Below, piece by piece: positions 8,650 through 17,069 of a stretch of 64,000 nucleotides of DNA. Each line of letters starts with the position of its first letter. Position 1 is the stretch's first letter. The stretch is taken from the NCBI GenBank assembly GCA_025463135.1, contig JAOAPY010000025.1:62001-126000 (forward strand), given 5' to 3'. The notes under the pieces are model-generated. The model ran no database searches. It worked only from the letters and a program-made list of their open reading frames with translations, and had not been told where the DNA came from. The DNA comes from Acidobacteriota bacterium. Its GTDB lineage: Bacteria > Acidobacteriota > Blastocatellia > Pyrinomonadales > Pyrinomonadaceae. The translations under genes were made by a program, and so were the position numbers.

Positions 8650-11600
8650 TCAATGTCTGTAGGTCAAGCCAAACTGGATCAACCGCGCCGGAACCACGGT
8701 GGTTGTGATTTGGCCGAACGTGTCTGGCGTGGCCAGAGCTACGGTTGACGGGAAACCGAAAACAGGATGGTTCCACATATTGAACATATCCATGCGGAAT
8801 TGGAACTCGTGTCCTTCCTTGAGATTGAATCTCTTTTGCACTGAGAAGTCCCAATTTTGCTGGAAAGGACCGCGGAAAGCATTTCGCGGTACATTGCCAT
8901 AGCCTGTTGCTCCAGCCGCCCCGTTGGGAACGACGGAGGACAAGCTAATGAAATTCGGATTCAGATAGTGAGCGAGTCGACCGTTAATCGAACCTGTGAC
9001 TATCGCATCCTTGACGGTGGTTGGCGTGCCCGGTGTGCAACCTGGCAGATTGGAAGTCGCCGGATTCAATTGATTGCCGGTATTGTTAGCCCCGACTGCC
9101 GTATTGAATGCTGGCCGGCAAACCAAAACGCCGGTGCCGGTACCGCCACCAAAGGCGCCGCCACTGGTGCTATCGGTAACTGAGAACGGCAGACCGCTTT
9201 GATAGGTAACAATACCGCTGATGGACCAGTTTTTGAAAAACTGATTTTGCATGAAGCTGCTCTTGCCGACAGGAATGTCGTAGGAGTAGCTCACCACCAA
9301 ACGCTGCGGACGGTCAAAATCGCCGCGCGCTTTATTCGCCTGAGCGTTGTCCTGAAGATTGAATATATTGCCACCGCCCTGGCCGTTGCGAGTGGCGTTC
9401 AACTCATCGGTAGCTTGCGAGCCGCTTACGTTGTCGACCGTCTTGGAGTAAGTGTACGCCGCCTGGAAATAGAGACCGCGGTGCAAGCGGCGAGAAATTG
9501 TCGCCTGCAGCGAGTTGTAATGTCCGAGGCCGATGTTGCCGGAGTAGCGAGAACCACGCCGCCGCGAAAGTCCCAGAACCTGGTGACGCAACTCTTCGTT
9601 GTTTACCGTGTTCGTCGTAATGGTGTAAGAGTTGCCGTTGTTGTCACTAACAGTAATCGGATTCGAGGGACTCGCCAGCTTGGCAATGTACGGATCCCAG
9701 ATGCCGATACCGCCAATGTAGTGCGTGCCCACGTAACCCACCTCAACAGCCCAACCTTTGGCAAACTCTCGTTGTACCGTGAAGTTGTACTGTTGAGTGT
9801 AGGGCGTGTACGCATTCAACGGCGCACTGGTAAATGACGCCAGATTGATGGAACAGTTTGTAGCCGTCCCGCCGTAATTCAAGCAGGCCTGGCCGGCGTC
9901 GTTTATGAAGATTGGACCTACGTTCGGATCATTTGGATCCAACAACCCCGTGCCGCTAATTCGCCTCAAGCCGGCAAACCTCGTGCGTGACGGGATGAAG
10001 TCAGCGGCAATGATCGACGGCGGCGGTATGCTCGCAAACGGATTTGCAAGTTGGAACGATGTCGGTGTCGTGGTGCTGGAAAGCGGTTGCACCGTGAACG
10101 GCGCCGCCAGCGAGTTTTGCAGGATGTTCTGGTTTGACAGCCGCTGGTAGTAGATTCCATAACCACCGCGGACCACCGTCTTCTGGTTGCCGTTCACATC
10201 CCAGGCAAAGCCTACGCGGGGCGCGAAGTTGTTGCCGTCAAAGCAACTCGCCAGAGCGCAGTCAGAGACTCCGGGTGTTCCTGTAAAACCAGCCAGGTTT
10301 ACTTTTTGCGGAATCAGGAATGGATTCAATCCCTGCGCCGCGCGCTGGGGATCGAAAACTCCGGCGCGGTAAAGTTTATCGTGCCCGAAACTCATTCCCT
10401 CCCAACGCAGACCGACATTAAAAGTCACCCGCGGGGACCAGCGATAATCATCCTGAACAAATCCCGCATAATCGGTCGCCACAAAGTTTCGCGCCGGATC
10501 ACCAAAGGCCGATTGGATTGCGGTCACGCGGCCTTGCAGGAAATTCTGAAACGCGGTGTAGGCGGGGTTCCCGCCGCCGGCGGGTGTGCTGCCGGTTGTC
10601 AGTGCTCCGCGAACAGCAAAATTATTGAACCGGTTGAGTTGATATTGAATTCTCTCGCCACCAATACGCAAGCTGTGCTTACCTTTGGTCCACGAAAAGG
10701 TTTCGACGATGTTGTACTGATTCGACACCGTACCGCGGTCGTCATTCACGCCGGTTCCTACCGAGAACAGTCCGGTTATCGAGAACTGATATATTCCCGG
10801 GAACTGTGAACTGTTGCCGCGTGAGGCGCCGATGTCAGCCACACCGATAGGGTCAGTGGGAATATTGGCAAAGAGGAACCGGCTGAAACCGAGTCTCAGC
10901 TCGTTCACCTTGGTGGCATCGAAAACATGCGTTTCATTGATGGAGAGGAAACGATTCAACTGGGTGTCGACGCGGGGGAACGCCAGATTGCTGGCAGTGC
11001 CGTACGGCTTGGACACCGCACCGTTGTCCCAGAACCAGCGACCCGAGATCTTGTCTTTCCCTTCGCGCATCACTCGGTCATAGCTGATCGTGTATTGGGT
11101 ATCCCTGATGGGTGCAACGGCGCTAAATTGGCAGCCAAAGGTTCCTGCCGCAGTCGCGGTTGCACCGGTTGGACCGCTGTCGCAACCGCCCTGGCCCAAA
11201 CGCGGGACGAGGAATTGTCCGCCATAGATGGTACTCTTCGCATTGAGGATATTCACTGCCACCGGATCGATTTGTGCTGCTGTTAACCCGAAGCCGGGAA
11301 CTGCTGAATTACCAGTAGCCAGCAGGGCCGCGGACGTGGTTCCATCCGCATTAGTTGCGAATCTCTGAATGGTGGGTGTAAGCGCGGAGCCATTCGGATC
11401 CAATCCATTTCGAGCTCTGACCCCCTGATAATTAAAGAACCAGAAGCCTCCGACTTTGGGGATGGGGCCACTGCCGCTGCCGCCAAAGACGTTTTGCAGT
11501 AAGCGCGCTCGCTTGCCGTTCAAATTCGGCTTGGTATTGCGGAACCATTCATTGGCATTGAGTGCGTCGTTGCGATGCTGCCAATAACCTTCCCAGTGAA

Positions 11601-12360
11601 AGTCTTTGGAACCGGACTTGATAACCAAGCCAAGGGCGCCGCCGCCTTTGCTGCCCTGCGAAGCATCGTAAAGTGAAGTCGAGACCTTCATCTCTTCCAG
11701 CGTGCTCGGATTGGGTAGAGGCACGGTGTCAAAGTGGGCCAGGTTGAAGTCATTCACGTTGATGCCTTCAAGCGAGATACTGTTATTGCTGGTTCGCTGT
11801 CCGTTGACATTGATGTCGGCAGTACCGCGGCCGGCGCTTCGGACATCGGTCGGCTCCCCGGCAGTTCCCGCGGAAAGCGACAACAGAAACAGGAAGTTGG
11901 GTGAAGCCAAAGGCAACTGGCGCAGCGTTTGGGCGTCAACCGCTTGCCCGGTTGTAGCACTGCTCGGATTAATCAACGACGGCGAGGCTTCAACATTAAC
12001 CGTTTCTTCAATGCGGCCCGCCTGAAGTGATACGTCCTGGCGAGTTAGTTCGGTGATTCGCACCTGAACCGCCGCCACTACAGCCTTCTTAAAGTTGTTG
12101 GCCGTGACCTCGACGCGGTACAGGCCTGGAGGCAACAGGTTGGTCGAATAAGCTCCGTCGTCCCCCGTGGTCAAGCTTCGCACTGCCTTGCCGGTGCCTT
12201 CGCTGACGATTTCAACCGTAGCACCCTTAACCAGGCCGCCACTCTGATCTGAAACAATACCCGAAATACCACCTGTCTGAATGGCTTGCGCCTGGGCTGA
12301 AACCACAAACAGAAGGCTCAAAACGATTCCGCTTCCCAGCAAGCGTAAAAAGCTTCGCAT
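8650..12360 (-). CDS. TonB-dependent receptor-like outer-membrane protein with carboxypeptidase-regulatory N-domain
   Basis: 1236 residues. Signal peptide residues 1-25 (hydrophobic run ending SAQAQ). Residues about 30-115 are a carboxypeptidase-regulatory-like domain (GGISGIVSDQSGGLVKGATVEIV, then LPPGLYRVEVTANNFKK). A plug-like domain follows (VKGT-type segment IKSGSKDFHWEGY), then a long beta-barrel with alternating aromatic strands ending in RLIQFGLTYRH, the usual C-terminal aromatic/hydrophobic outer-membrane signature. This Oar-like architecture is greatly expanded in acidobacteria. It likely moves or binds large organic substrates at the outer membrane. Start supported by GGAGGAAG 6 nt upstream of ATG. 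No TonB box was identified with certainty. A close architectural paralogue lies at 58203-62027. Confidence 0.9.
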   Translation of the reverse strand: MRSFLRLLGSGIVLSLLFVVSAQAQAIQTGGISGIVSDQSGGLVKGATVEIVSEGTGKAVRSLTTGDDGAYSTNLLPPGLYRVEVTANNFKKAVVAAVQVRITELTRQDVSLQAGRIEETVNVEASPSLINPSSATTGQAVDAQTLRQLPLASPNFLFLLSLSAGTAGEPTDVRSAGRGTADINVNGQRTSNNSISLEGINVNDFNLAHFDTVPLPNPSTLEEMKVSTSLYDASQGSKGGGALGLVIKSGSKDFHWEGYWQHRNDALNANEWFRNTKPNLNGKRARLLQNVFGGSGSGPIPKVGGFWFFNYQGVRARNGLDPNGSALTPTIQRFATNADGTTSAALLATGNSAVPGFGLTAAQIDPVAVNILNAKSTIYGGQFLVPRLGQGGCDSGPTGATATAAGTFGCQFSAVAPIRDTQYTISYDRVMREGKDKISGRWFWDNGAVSKPYGTASNLAFPRVDTQLNRFLSINETHVFDATKVNELRLGFSRFLFANIPTDPIGVADIGASRGNSSQFPGIYQFSITGLFSVGTGVNDDRGTVSNQYNIVETFSWTKGKHSLRIGGERIQYQLNRFNNFAVRGALTTGSTPAGGGNPAYTAFQNFLQGRVTAIQSAFGDPARNFVATDYAGFVQDDYRWSPRVTFNVGLRWEGMSFGHDKLYRAGVFDPQRAAQGLNPFLIPQKVNLAGFTGTPGVSDCALASCFDGNNFAPRVGFAWDVNGNQKTVVRGGYGIYYQRLSNQNILQNSLAAPFTVQPLSSTTTPTSFQLANPFASIPPPSIIAADFIPSRTRFAGLRRISGTGLLDPNDPNVGPIFINDAGQACLNYGGTATNCSINLASFTSAPLNAYTPYTQQYNFTVQREFAKGWAVEVGYVGTHYIGGIGIWDPYIAKLASPSNPITVSDNNGNSYTITTNTVNNEELRHQVLGLSRRRGSRYSGNIGLGHYNSLQATISRRLHRGLYFQAAYTYSKTVDNVSGSQATDELNATRNGQGGGNIFNLQDNAQANKARGDFDRPQRLVVSYSYDIPVGKSSFMQNQFFKNWSISGIVTYQSGLPFSVTDSTSGGAFGGGTGTGVLVCRPAFNTAVGANNTGNQLNPATSNLPGCTPGTPTTVKDAIVTGSINGRLAHYLNPNFISLSSVVPNGAAGATGYGNVPRNAFRGPFQQNWDFSVQKRFNLKEGHEFQFRMDMFNMWNHPVFGFPSTVALATPDTFGQITTTVVPARLIQFGLTYRH

Positions 12361-12541
12361 ATCAGCTTCCTCCTTCGATGAAATCCGGACTTTTGGTTGG
12401 CTAAGAGAACGATTTGAAACGTCGAGGCACCCGACTTTGGAACTTTGTCAAACGACGTTGCGGAGAAATAGGCAAGCCGCATTCCAACTTGTGGAAGTTT
12501 TATACGGATCAAGGAAGTGTTGAAATTAGGGAGGTAATCCT

Positions 12542-12592
12542 ATGAAGGCCCTGGTTGCCAAGGAGTTCGATGAGGAAAGTATGACTCATTGA
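12542..12592 (+). CDS. possible 16-residue peptide ORF
   Basis: ATG at 12542 opens MKALVAKEFDEESMTH and stops at TGA. GGGAGGTAAT lies 3-12 nt upstream, an almost ideal ribosome binding site. It is isolated on the plus strand in an intergenic gap and is followed by a hairpin at 12608-12639. It could be a genuine small protein or leader peptide, or chance. Composition is acidic and it has no membrane segment. Confidence 0.3.
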   Translation: MKALVAKEFDEESMTH

Positions 12593-12607
12593 GTTCAAAT
12601 TCATGGA

Positions 12608-12639
12608 GACTCTATAGATTTTCATAAATCCGAAGAGTC
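12608..12639 (+). other. hairpin downstream of the 16-residue ORF
   Basis: GACTCT-ATA-GATTT-TCAT-AAATC-CGA-AGAGTC folds into an 11-bp stem with a symmetric internal loop. There is no T-run after it, so it is not a standard terminator. The rest of 12361-12705 should include the promoter of the receptor gene on the minus strand, but no boxes are convincing. Confidence 0.45.
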
Positions 12640-12705
12640 GGTAGGCAGAGAAGTATCGTCCCAGGATGCCTGGGCTTCACCTATCCGGAAAATGGGTGAA
12701 AGGGA

Positions 12706-12999
12706 CTAGGAAGCTTGGGCTTCACCGGCAGCAGTAGCTTCGCCCGGTTCAGCCGGAGCGGCACTGTCATGGTGCTCGGTGTGCTCGGTCGTGTAAAGGC
12801 GCAGGATGTCCTGCCCCTGACGCGATCGAGGGTCAATAGTGCGCTGGTGTTTGCGACCTTGCATTTCCCAAATGGCAGTTACGACGCCGTCTTTTTCAAC
12901 TGCGTGGTAAGTAATTTCGTCCGTGCTCTGGGCCACGGCCTGATTATCTTTCGGTTCCTCAGGCGCGCTGGTGGTCGGCGCGGTTTCGTTCTCAGACAT
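12706..12999 (-). CDS. small acidic hypothetical protein
   Basis: 97 residues from MSENETAP. AGGAG lies 13 nt before this ATG; an upstream in-frame ATG would place the ribosome binding site inside the gene, so the downstream start is preferred. The ends are low-complexity Ala/Glu/Pro/Thr. The middle (ITYHAVEKDGVVTAIWEMQGRK, then HQRTIDPRSRQGQDIL) looks like a small folded beta hairpin plus helix. No signal peptide. No family recognised. It precedes a long stretch with no clear operon partner. Confidence 0.6.
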   Translation of the reverse strand: MSENETAPTTSAPEEPKDNQAVAQSTDEITYHAVEKDGVVTAIWEMQGRKHQRTIDPRSRQGQDILRLYTTEHTEHHDSAAPAEPGEATAAGEAQAS

Positions 13000-13154
13000 C
13001 AACTCTAAAGCTCTCCTTTTCACTATTCGCTTTTTCTTTGATTGTTCAAGGATTGTTGCATACGCGTATTGAGTGTGTCTACCTCAGGAAGATAGAACGA
13101 TCGCAAACTACCTAAAATTCTTGCAACAAAAGCGGCTGTCAATTCCGTTGTTTT

Positions 13155-14549
13155 CTAGTTTTCGGTCCCGGACGAAATGTCCATAGAATCGTTGAATTTC
13201 AGGGCAACTTCGACAGCCGGTCCGGCTCCCACGACACCCCACCCCTGACGTTCAACCTCTACGGACGGCACGCGCTCAGCGGTATCAATGAGGATGCGCT
13301 TAACAAGTTGGGGAGTAAGCCGCGGGTTTGCTTCCAGCATGCAAGCGACAATCGAGGAGACTATGGGCGCGGCAAACGATGTTCCGTCTACGTACTTGTA
13401 AAAGTGATTAATCACATTACCTTCGCGCAGCTTGATAGTGATTAGCTGACGCAGTAATGGAATTGGCAGGCCGCTCGCTTCGTCCAGATCGCGATCTATG
13501 CCGCGATGCGATTCCATGACTTCCCGCAGCTCGGCATCGGACGCTGCATCCAGCTCAGAGTAAAGATGGGCCTCGTCCGCGGTTGGTGTCCGCGGCAGGA
13601 TGGGAGCCGCCACCCAGATGCCCGGAGCGATCACTTCCGGCTTTTGCAAACCATCGATCGTTGGACCATAGGACGATCGATACATACCGCGCCGTGCCCG
13701 ATCCAGGGAATTCTGATCGTCGAGTCCACCCACGGAAATGGCCGCCGGCGAACAGGCGGGCGGCAGGACCGCATGGCCGGGCGCCATGCCCGCGTTACCG
13801 ACGGCACAAACCACTACCAGTCCTTCACGAACGGCGCGCTCAACCGTTTGGCATAATGAGTTGTCCAGATATGATTGCGGAAAGTCACCGCCGGCGGAAA
13901 TATTGACAATGCGGATGTCGTATTCTTTACGATGATCGATCACCCATTGCAAGCCGCGTTCGATATCTGAGTCGGGAATGTGACCCGTGCGGCCTATCTT
14001 CACCAGGACGAGGTTAGCTTCGGGAGCAATGCCGCGATACAAGCCGTCGCACAAATAGCCATTACCCGCGGCGACTACCGAAGTCATCATGCCGTGCCAG
14101 CTGGCTACGTCGGTTGTTTGCAGCGACGTCTGATCGACATCGCTGTCGAAAATACTGTGATAACCAATGATGCGATTCGCAGGCTTCGTTAGATCGTCGT
14201 GCGCAAAGAACCCTGAATCCAGGAAAGCGATGGTTACGCCGCGTCCGCTGAAGCGCTCGTCAGCCTGCATCCGTAACGGCGTCGGCAAGACAAAACTGGT
14301 TTGCTCGAAAATTTTGGCGTGCGCGTCAAGCTGGTTCTTTCCGCGGCGAAATATTTCAACGCAGGGCGCGCAAATTCTGGCCAGCTGATCTAAAGCGGAG
14401 GCGTTCGCCGAAACTATCGATCGCAGATCTTCCTGGACCTCCAACAGGGGAGTTGATCCCTCGGCGGCGTTGCGGCCACAAATATGACAGAGTTGATCCG
14501 GCGTGTGGTTCTGCGGCGGTGGCTCAGTGGCGCTCAGTCCTTCGGGCAT
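13155..14549 (-). CDS. S8 family (subtilisin-like) serine protease with N-terminal CxxC pairs
   Basis: 464 residues. The catalytic triad is visible: Asp111 (FLDSG), His152 (SWHGMMTSVVA) and Ser391 (DGTSFAAP), with the oxyanion Asn252 (AVGNAG). There is no signal peptide and no obvious propeptide, so it may act in the cytoplasm or leave by another route. The N-terminus has two cysteine pairs, C21xxC24 and C60xxC63, that could bind zinc. Residues about 316-382 form an insertion between the strand after PEVIAPG and the catalytic Ser; it includes a helical acidic stretch. No ribosome binding site is clear before the ATG at 14549, so the start is the least certain part. The substrate is unknown. 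Confidence 0.88.
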   Translation of the reverse strand: MPEGLSATEPPPQNHTPDQLCHICGRNAAEGSTPLLEVQEDLRSIVSANASALDQLARICAPCVEIFRRGKNQLDAHAKIFEQTSFVLPTPLRMQADERFSGRGVTIAFLDSGFFAHDDLTKPANRIIGYHSIFDSDVDQTSLQTTDVASWHGMMTSVVAAGNGYLCDGLYRGIAPEANLVLVKIGRTGHIPDSDIERGLQWVIDHRKEYDIRIVNISAGGDFPQSYLDNSLCQTVERAVREGLVVVCAVGNAGMAPGHAVLPPACSPAAISVGGLDDQNSLDRARRGMYRSSYGPTIDGLQKPEVIAPGIWVAAPILPRTPTADEAHLYSELDAASDAELREVMESHRGIDRDLDEASGLPIPLLRQLITIKLREGNVINHFYKYVDGTSFAAPIVSSIVACMLEANPRLTPQLVKRILIDTAERVPSVEVERQGWGVVGAGPAVEVALKFNDSMDISSGTEN

Positions 14550-14663
14550 TTGTGTTGTGGCGTTGATGCTTTCGTAATGTTAGGCATTGCAATGATGTCT
14601 GCGATAAACGTTTCCCGCAAGGAGGAAGCATAGCACAGGCTTCAGGAGGTCTGTTGCGTTCGT

Positions 14664-14923
14664 GAATTCTTGGTAGTGCTCCGTTGGCGTGTTGCTGAGA
14701 AAGAAAACACTGCCCGGCGAGTTACTGCGAGGCAATGAGGTCAGTACCACCTGCGGTAGCGGGTGGGTTGACGTTGGAGCAGCAATAACGCCGAGAGGAT
14801 CTGGTTTGCCCAGCGATCTTGTTCGGGAGCAGACCCACCCGCTACCGCAGGTGGTACTGACCTCATTGCCTTCGAACCGTCCCCTTTTTTAACAACACCT
14901 TAATGGAGCACTACCGAATTCTT
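14664..14923. mobile_element. MITE-like element with 8-bp direct repeats
   Basis: The direct repeat GAATTCTT occurs at 14664-14671 and 14916-14923. Inside it are terminal inverted repeats GGTAGTGCTCC (14672-14682) and GGAGCACTACC (14905-14915), which continue imperfectly for about 30 bp. Nested inside is a perfect 39-bp inverted repeat (14730-14768 against 14833-14871) around a 64-bp centre. The 244-bp body has no transposase gene. This is the structure of a non-autonomous element mobilised in trans. Confidence 0.85.
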
Positions 14924-15029
14924 GGAACCCCGTGCTTCCTGGCTTAACTCTGGTTGTGCTCAGCCAGAGGTGCGTTGTAAGGTATTTTCGAACCGATAAA
15001 CAACCAGCACAAGAAATCGAGGGACATCA

Positions 15030-15464
15030 ATGTCGGGCGAACAACCAACCGTTGCGGATATTTTTCGTCGTGCACAGGCCATCAAGCGCGACAGTCCCCA
15101 GACTTCTTACAAGCAGCTCAAGGCGCAGCTGGCCCGCGAGTACGCGGGTAAGCCCTTTCCGCCGCTATACAATCTGACGATCCCGGAACAGGATGCGCGC
15201 GCTCCGGAGGAAGATTGGACCGCCGGTCTCCCGCTGGTGCGGCGGGGCATACAGTTTCAGGATTGGAACGAGGTCGCCAGCGGTATCGTGCTGAGTCTGG
15301 AACAAACCGAGAATTATGAAAGCCAGCGTGGCGCCGAAGGCTCGCATGACGATTGGCACGATCGGTCTGTCGGGATCAACGAGGCCACGGCAAAAGGTGT
15401 AAGCAAGTGGCTGCCCGAAGAGTTGATGAAGCTGGCTGAAAAAAATAATCCTAACAAGGGTTAA
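15030..15464 (+). CDS. hypothetical protein, 144 aa
   Basis: No family recognised. The protein is hydrophilic and without signal or membrane segment. Residues 5-45 are helical and basic (IFRRAQAIKRDSPQTSYKQL), followed by a mixed region with several Trp residues (EEDWTAGL, DWNEVASGIVLSLEQ, DDWHDRSVGI) and a short helical C-terminus. GAGGG about 9 nt upstream supports the ATG. The gene begins about 100 bp after the MITE-like element, and a small hairpin (CTCTGG/CCAGAG, about 14947-14968) lies in its leader. Confidence 0.6.
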   Translation: MSGEQPTVADIFRRAQAIKRDSPQTSYKQLKAQLAREYAGKPFPPLYNLTIPEQDARAPEEDWTAGLPLVRRGIQFQDWNEVASGIVLSLEQTENYESQRGAEGSHDDWHDRSVGINEATAKGVSKWLPEELMKLAEKNNPNKG

Positions 15465-15470
15465 ATAGTA

Positions 15471-15568
15471 ACGTGGCACGGGCGTCCCGCCCGTGAAGGT
15501 GGGCCGGATTCAAGTGCAATGACAAGGAATTTTTTGCTACCAACATGGGCAGGATGCCCATGCCACGT
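15471..15568. repeat. paired palindromic element with GTGGCA outer arms
   Basis: Outer arms ACGTGGCA (15471-15478) and TGCCACGT (15561-15568) enclose two hairpins, CACGGGC-GTCCC-GCCCGTG (15477-15495) and ATGGGC-AGGAT-GCCCAT (15545-15561). The second uses the same AGGAT loop as the family at 2833 and 5078. Confidence 0.85.
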
Positions 15569-15662
15569 CCGCTTGGCCTGGCCTGCCCTTCCAACGCAAC
15601 GGCGCACAAGTGCGCTTACTATAAACGGGGGATCAGTGGAGGGGGTTTCGGAGGATTGAGTC

Positions 15663-15878
15663 GTGGCAATAATGAAGGGCCGACCTGATGCCGGACAAGG
15701 TGGGAAGCGTGGCCATTCCAATATGGACCATTGGGTCTATAATGACGAGATCAAAGAGGCGGCCCGCAAAGATCGTCGCCTTAGAGCAAAGCAGGATGTT
15801 GCACTTGGCCTGATCGAGTCGGCTGAATTAGATGACGACTCACAGGCGCAGGCGCCGGCGGTTAATGACCCTGAATGA
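15663..15878 (+). CDS. small hypothetical protein, 71 aa, GTG start
   Basis: A hydrophilic 71-residue protein. GTG at 15663 has GGAGG exactly 8 nt upstream, which decides the start. The N-terminus is Gly/Lys-rich (KGRPDAGQGGKRGHSNMDHW), the middle is a charged helix (EIKEAARKDRRLRAKQDVALGL) and the C-terminus is acidic. It ends 7 bp before the start of the MsrP-like gene, so the two are probably co-transcribed. No family recognised. Confidence 0.55.
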   Translation: MAIMKGRPDAGQGGKRGHSNMDHWVYNDEIKEAARKDRRLRAKQDVALGLIESAELDDDSQAQAPAVNDPE

Positions 15879-15885
15879 ATCAGCA

Positions 15886-16572
15886 ATGAGTTTCTTAAAT
15901 AATCTTTTCAACGATCCCAATTATCAGCAGATCGAGCCGCGCAAGCCGGAAGACATCAATGACCCGGACGTGATTATCAGTCCGGACACGCGCCGCGATA
16001 AGCGCATTCCCCAGGGACAATCGCGCACCAAAAAATGGCCGGTCCTGGATGCCCACGGCACGCCTGAGTTAGACCTTGCCACCTGGAAATTCGAAGTTGA
16101 CGGCCTGGTCGAAAAACCGCAGGCCTGGTCGCTCGATGAATTCATGCAGTTACCCGCAGTTAAGGTCTATGCCGACTTTCATTGCGTCACGCGTTGGTCG
16201 CGACTGGACAACATCTGGGGCGGCGTGCCGGCGCGCGCGATTGCGAACCTTGCCGGCGTAAAGCCCGAGGCGAAGTTCGTTGTCGCAGCCGCCTACGACT
16301 ATGGTTGGACCACGAACGTCCCTATCGAATATTTTTTGAAAGAGGATTCGCTGTTTGCCTGGTCACACGACGGACAGCCGATCCCGCCGGAGCATGGTGG
16401 ACCTGTACGTCTGATTATTCCGCAGCTTTACGCATGGAAGTCGGCAAAGTGGGTCAAGGGTGTGCGCTTTCTTGAAAGCGATCAGGCCGGTTTTTGGGAG
16501 GAAGGTGGCTATCACATGCGCGGCAATCCCTGGGTGGGCGGCGATGGCGAACGTTTTCGCGGGTCGCAGTAA
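15886..16572 (+). CDS. molybdopterin-dependent oxidoreductase, sulfite-oxidase/MsrP-like
   Basis: 228 residues containing an oxidoreductase molybdopterin-binding domain. The Mo-ligating cysteine is Cys100 in DFHCVTRWS. Other conserved blocks are FEVDGLVEKPQAWSLDEFMQLP and the C-terminal GGPVRLIIPQLYAWKSAKWVKG. Enzymes of this type reduce or oxidise sulfoxides, sulfite or related substrates. There is no Tat or Sec signal, unlike E. coli MsrP, so it may be cytosolic, and there is no haem partner (MsrQ-like) gene nearby. The ATG at 15886 is chosen as just after the preceding stop; an in-frame ATG at 15865 would overlap the previous gene. Substrate unknown. Confidence 0.85.
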   Translation: MSFLNNLFNDPNYQQIEPRKPEDINDPDVIISPDTRRDKRIPQGQSRTKKWPVLDAHGTPELDLATWKFEVDGLVEKPQAWSLDEFMQLPAVKVYADFHCVTRWSRLDNIWGGVPARAIANLAGVKPEAKFVVAAAYDYGWTTNVPIEYFLKEDSLFAWSHDGQPIPPEHGGPVRLIIPQLYAWKSAKWVKGVRFLESDQAGFWEEGGYHMRGNPWVGGDGERFRGSQ

Positions 16573-16587
16573 TTAGGGGGTGGGGTG

Positions 16588-16636
16588 TAGGGTGTGGCGA
16601 GAACACTACACTCCACACCCTACCCCCCAAAGTTTT
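16588..16636 (+). terminator. probable terminator after the oxidoreductase gene
   Basis: GTAGGGTGTGG (16588-16598) pairs with CCACACCCTAC (16613-16623), and AAAGTTTTT follows. The surrounding GGGTGTAGGGTGTGG motif resembles an intergenic repeat, so it may be a mobile palindrome serving as terminator. Confidence 0.6.
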
Positions 16637-16737
16637 TATGGCATTATGCAGAAGCTACTCACCTTGCTTGTGACTGCCGGTCTGTCGTTCTGACAGGCAT
16701 GCGGCGCAAGCTTAACCTCAAGACAGGAGAAAAACAG

Positions 16738-17001
16738 ATGAAAAGAAATCTCATTAAGTTCTCGCTGTTAATCGTTCTGCTCGCCACGATGCCCCAGATC
16801 TCCTCGGGGTCGGTATTTGCAGGTGCAGGGCAGAATACAAATTCATCAACCACCGCCACCACACGTACACCAAAGCCCAATCGCTGTGCGTGGAAATGCC
16901 GGGTTCGCTACAGATCTTGTTTGCATGCGGCAGGTAATGACCCCGCGAAAAGAAAAGCCTGCGCATGGCGCTATAGAGTGTGTTTGAGGCATTGCGGTTA
17001 G
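16738..17001 (+). CDS. secreted basic six-cysteine mini-protein
   Basis: 87 residues. The ATG at 16738 is chosen because AGGAG is 9 nt upstream and a signal peptide follows directly (residues 2-28, ending SVFAGAG). After a Thr/Ser-rich linker come about 45 residues with six cysteines spaced C-x3-C-x6-C-x13-C-x6-C-x3-C, a mirror-symmetric pattern. The two halves resemble each other (CAWKCRVRYRSC and CAWRYRVCLRHC). The mature region is strongly basic. A disulphide-linked helical hairpin is the likely fold. Such proteins can be toxins, antimicrobial peptides or binding modules; none is shown here. No family recognised. Confidence 0.6.
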   Translation: MKRNLIKFSLLIVLLATMPQISSGSVFAGAGQNTNSSTTATTRTPKPNRCAWKCRVRYRSCLHAAGNDPAKRKACAWRYRVCLRHCG

Positions 17002-17017
17002 ATCAAAACTCTTAACA

Positions 17018-17055
17018 GGGCGATGCCCGACCGTCAGAGCATCGCCCTCTTCTCG
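17018..17055 (+). terminator. terminator after the six-cysteine protein gene
   Basis: AGGGCGATGC and GCATCGCCCT form a perfect 10-bp stem around a 12-nt loop, followed by CTTCTC. It ends about 15 bp before the next start codon. Confidence 0.8.
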
Positions 17056-17069
17056 TCAGTCCACACTCC

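Noticed and set aside
9199-9837. 212-codon frame antisense to the first TonB-type receptor
   Set aside because: Explained by codon bias of the receptor gene; no motif.
12715-13008. 97-codon frame on the plus strand over the small acidic gene
   Set aside because: The opposite strand has the better start and protein-like composition.
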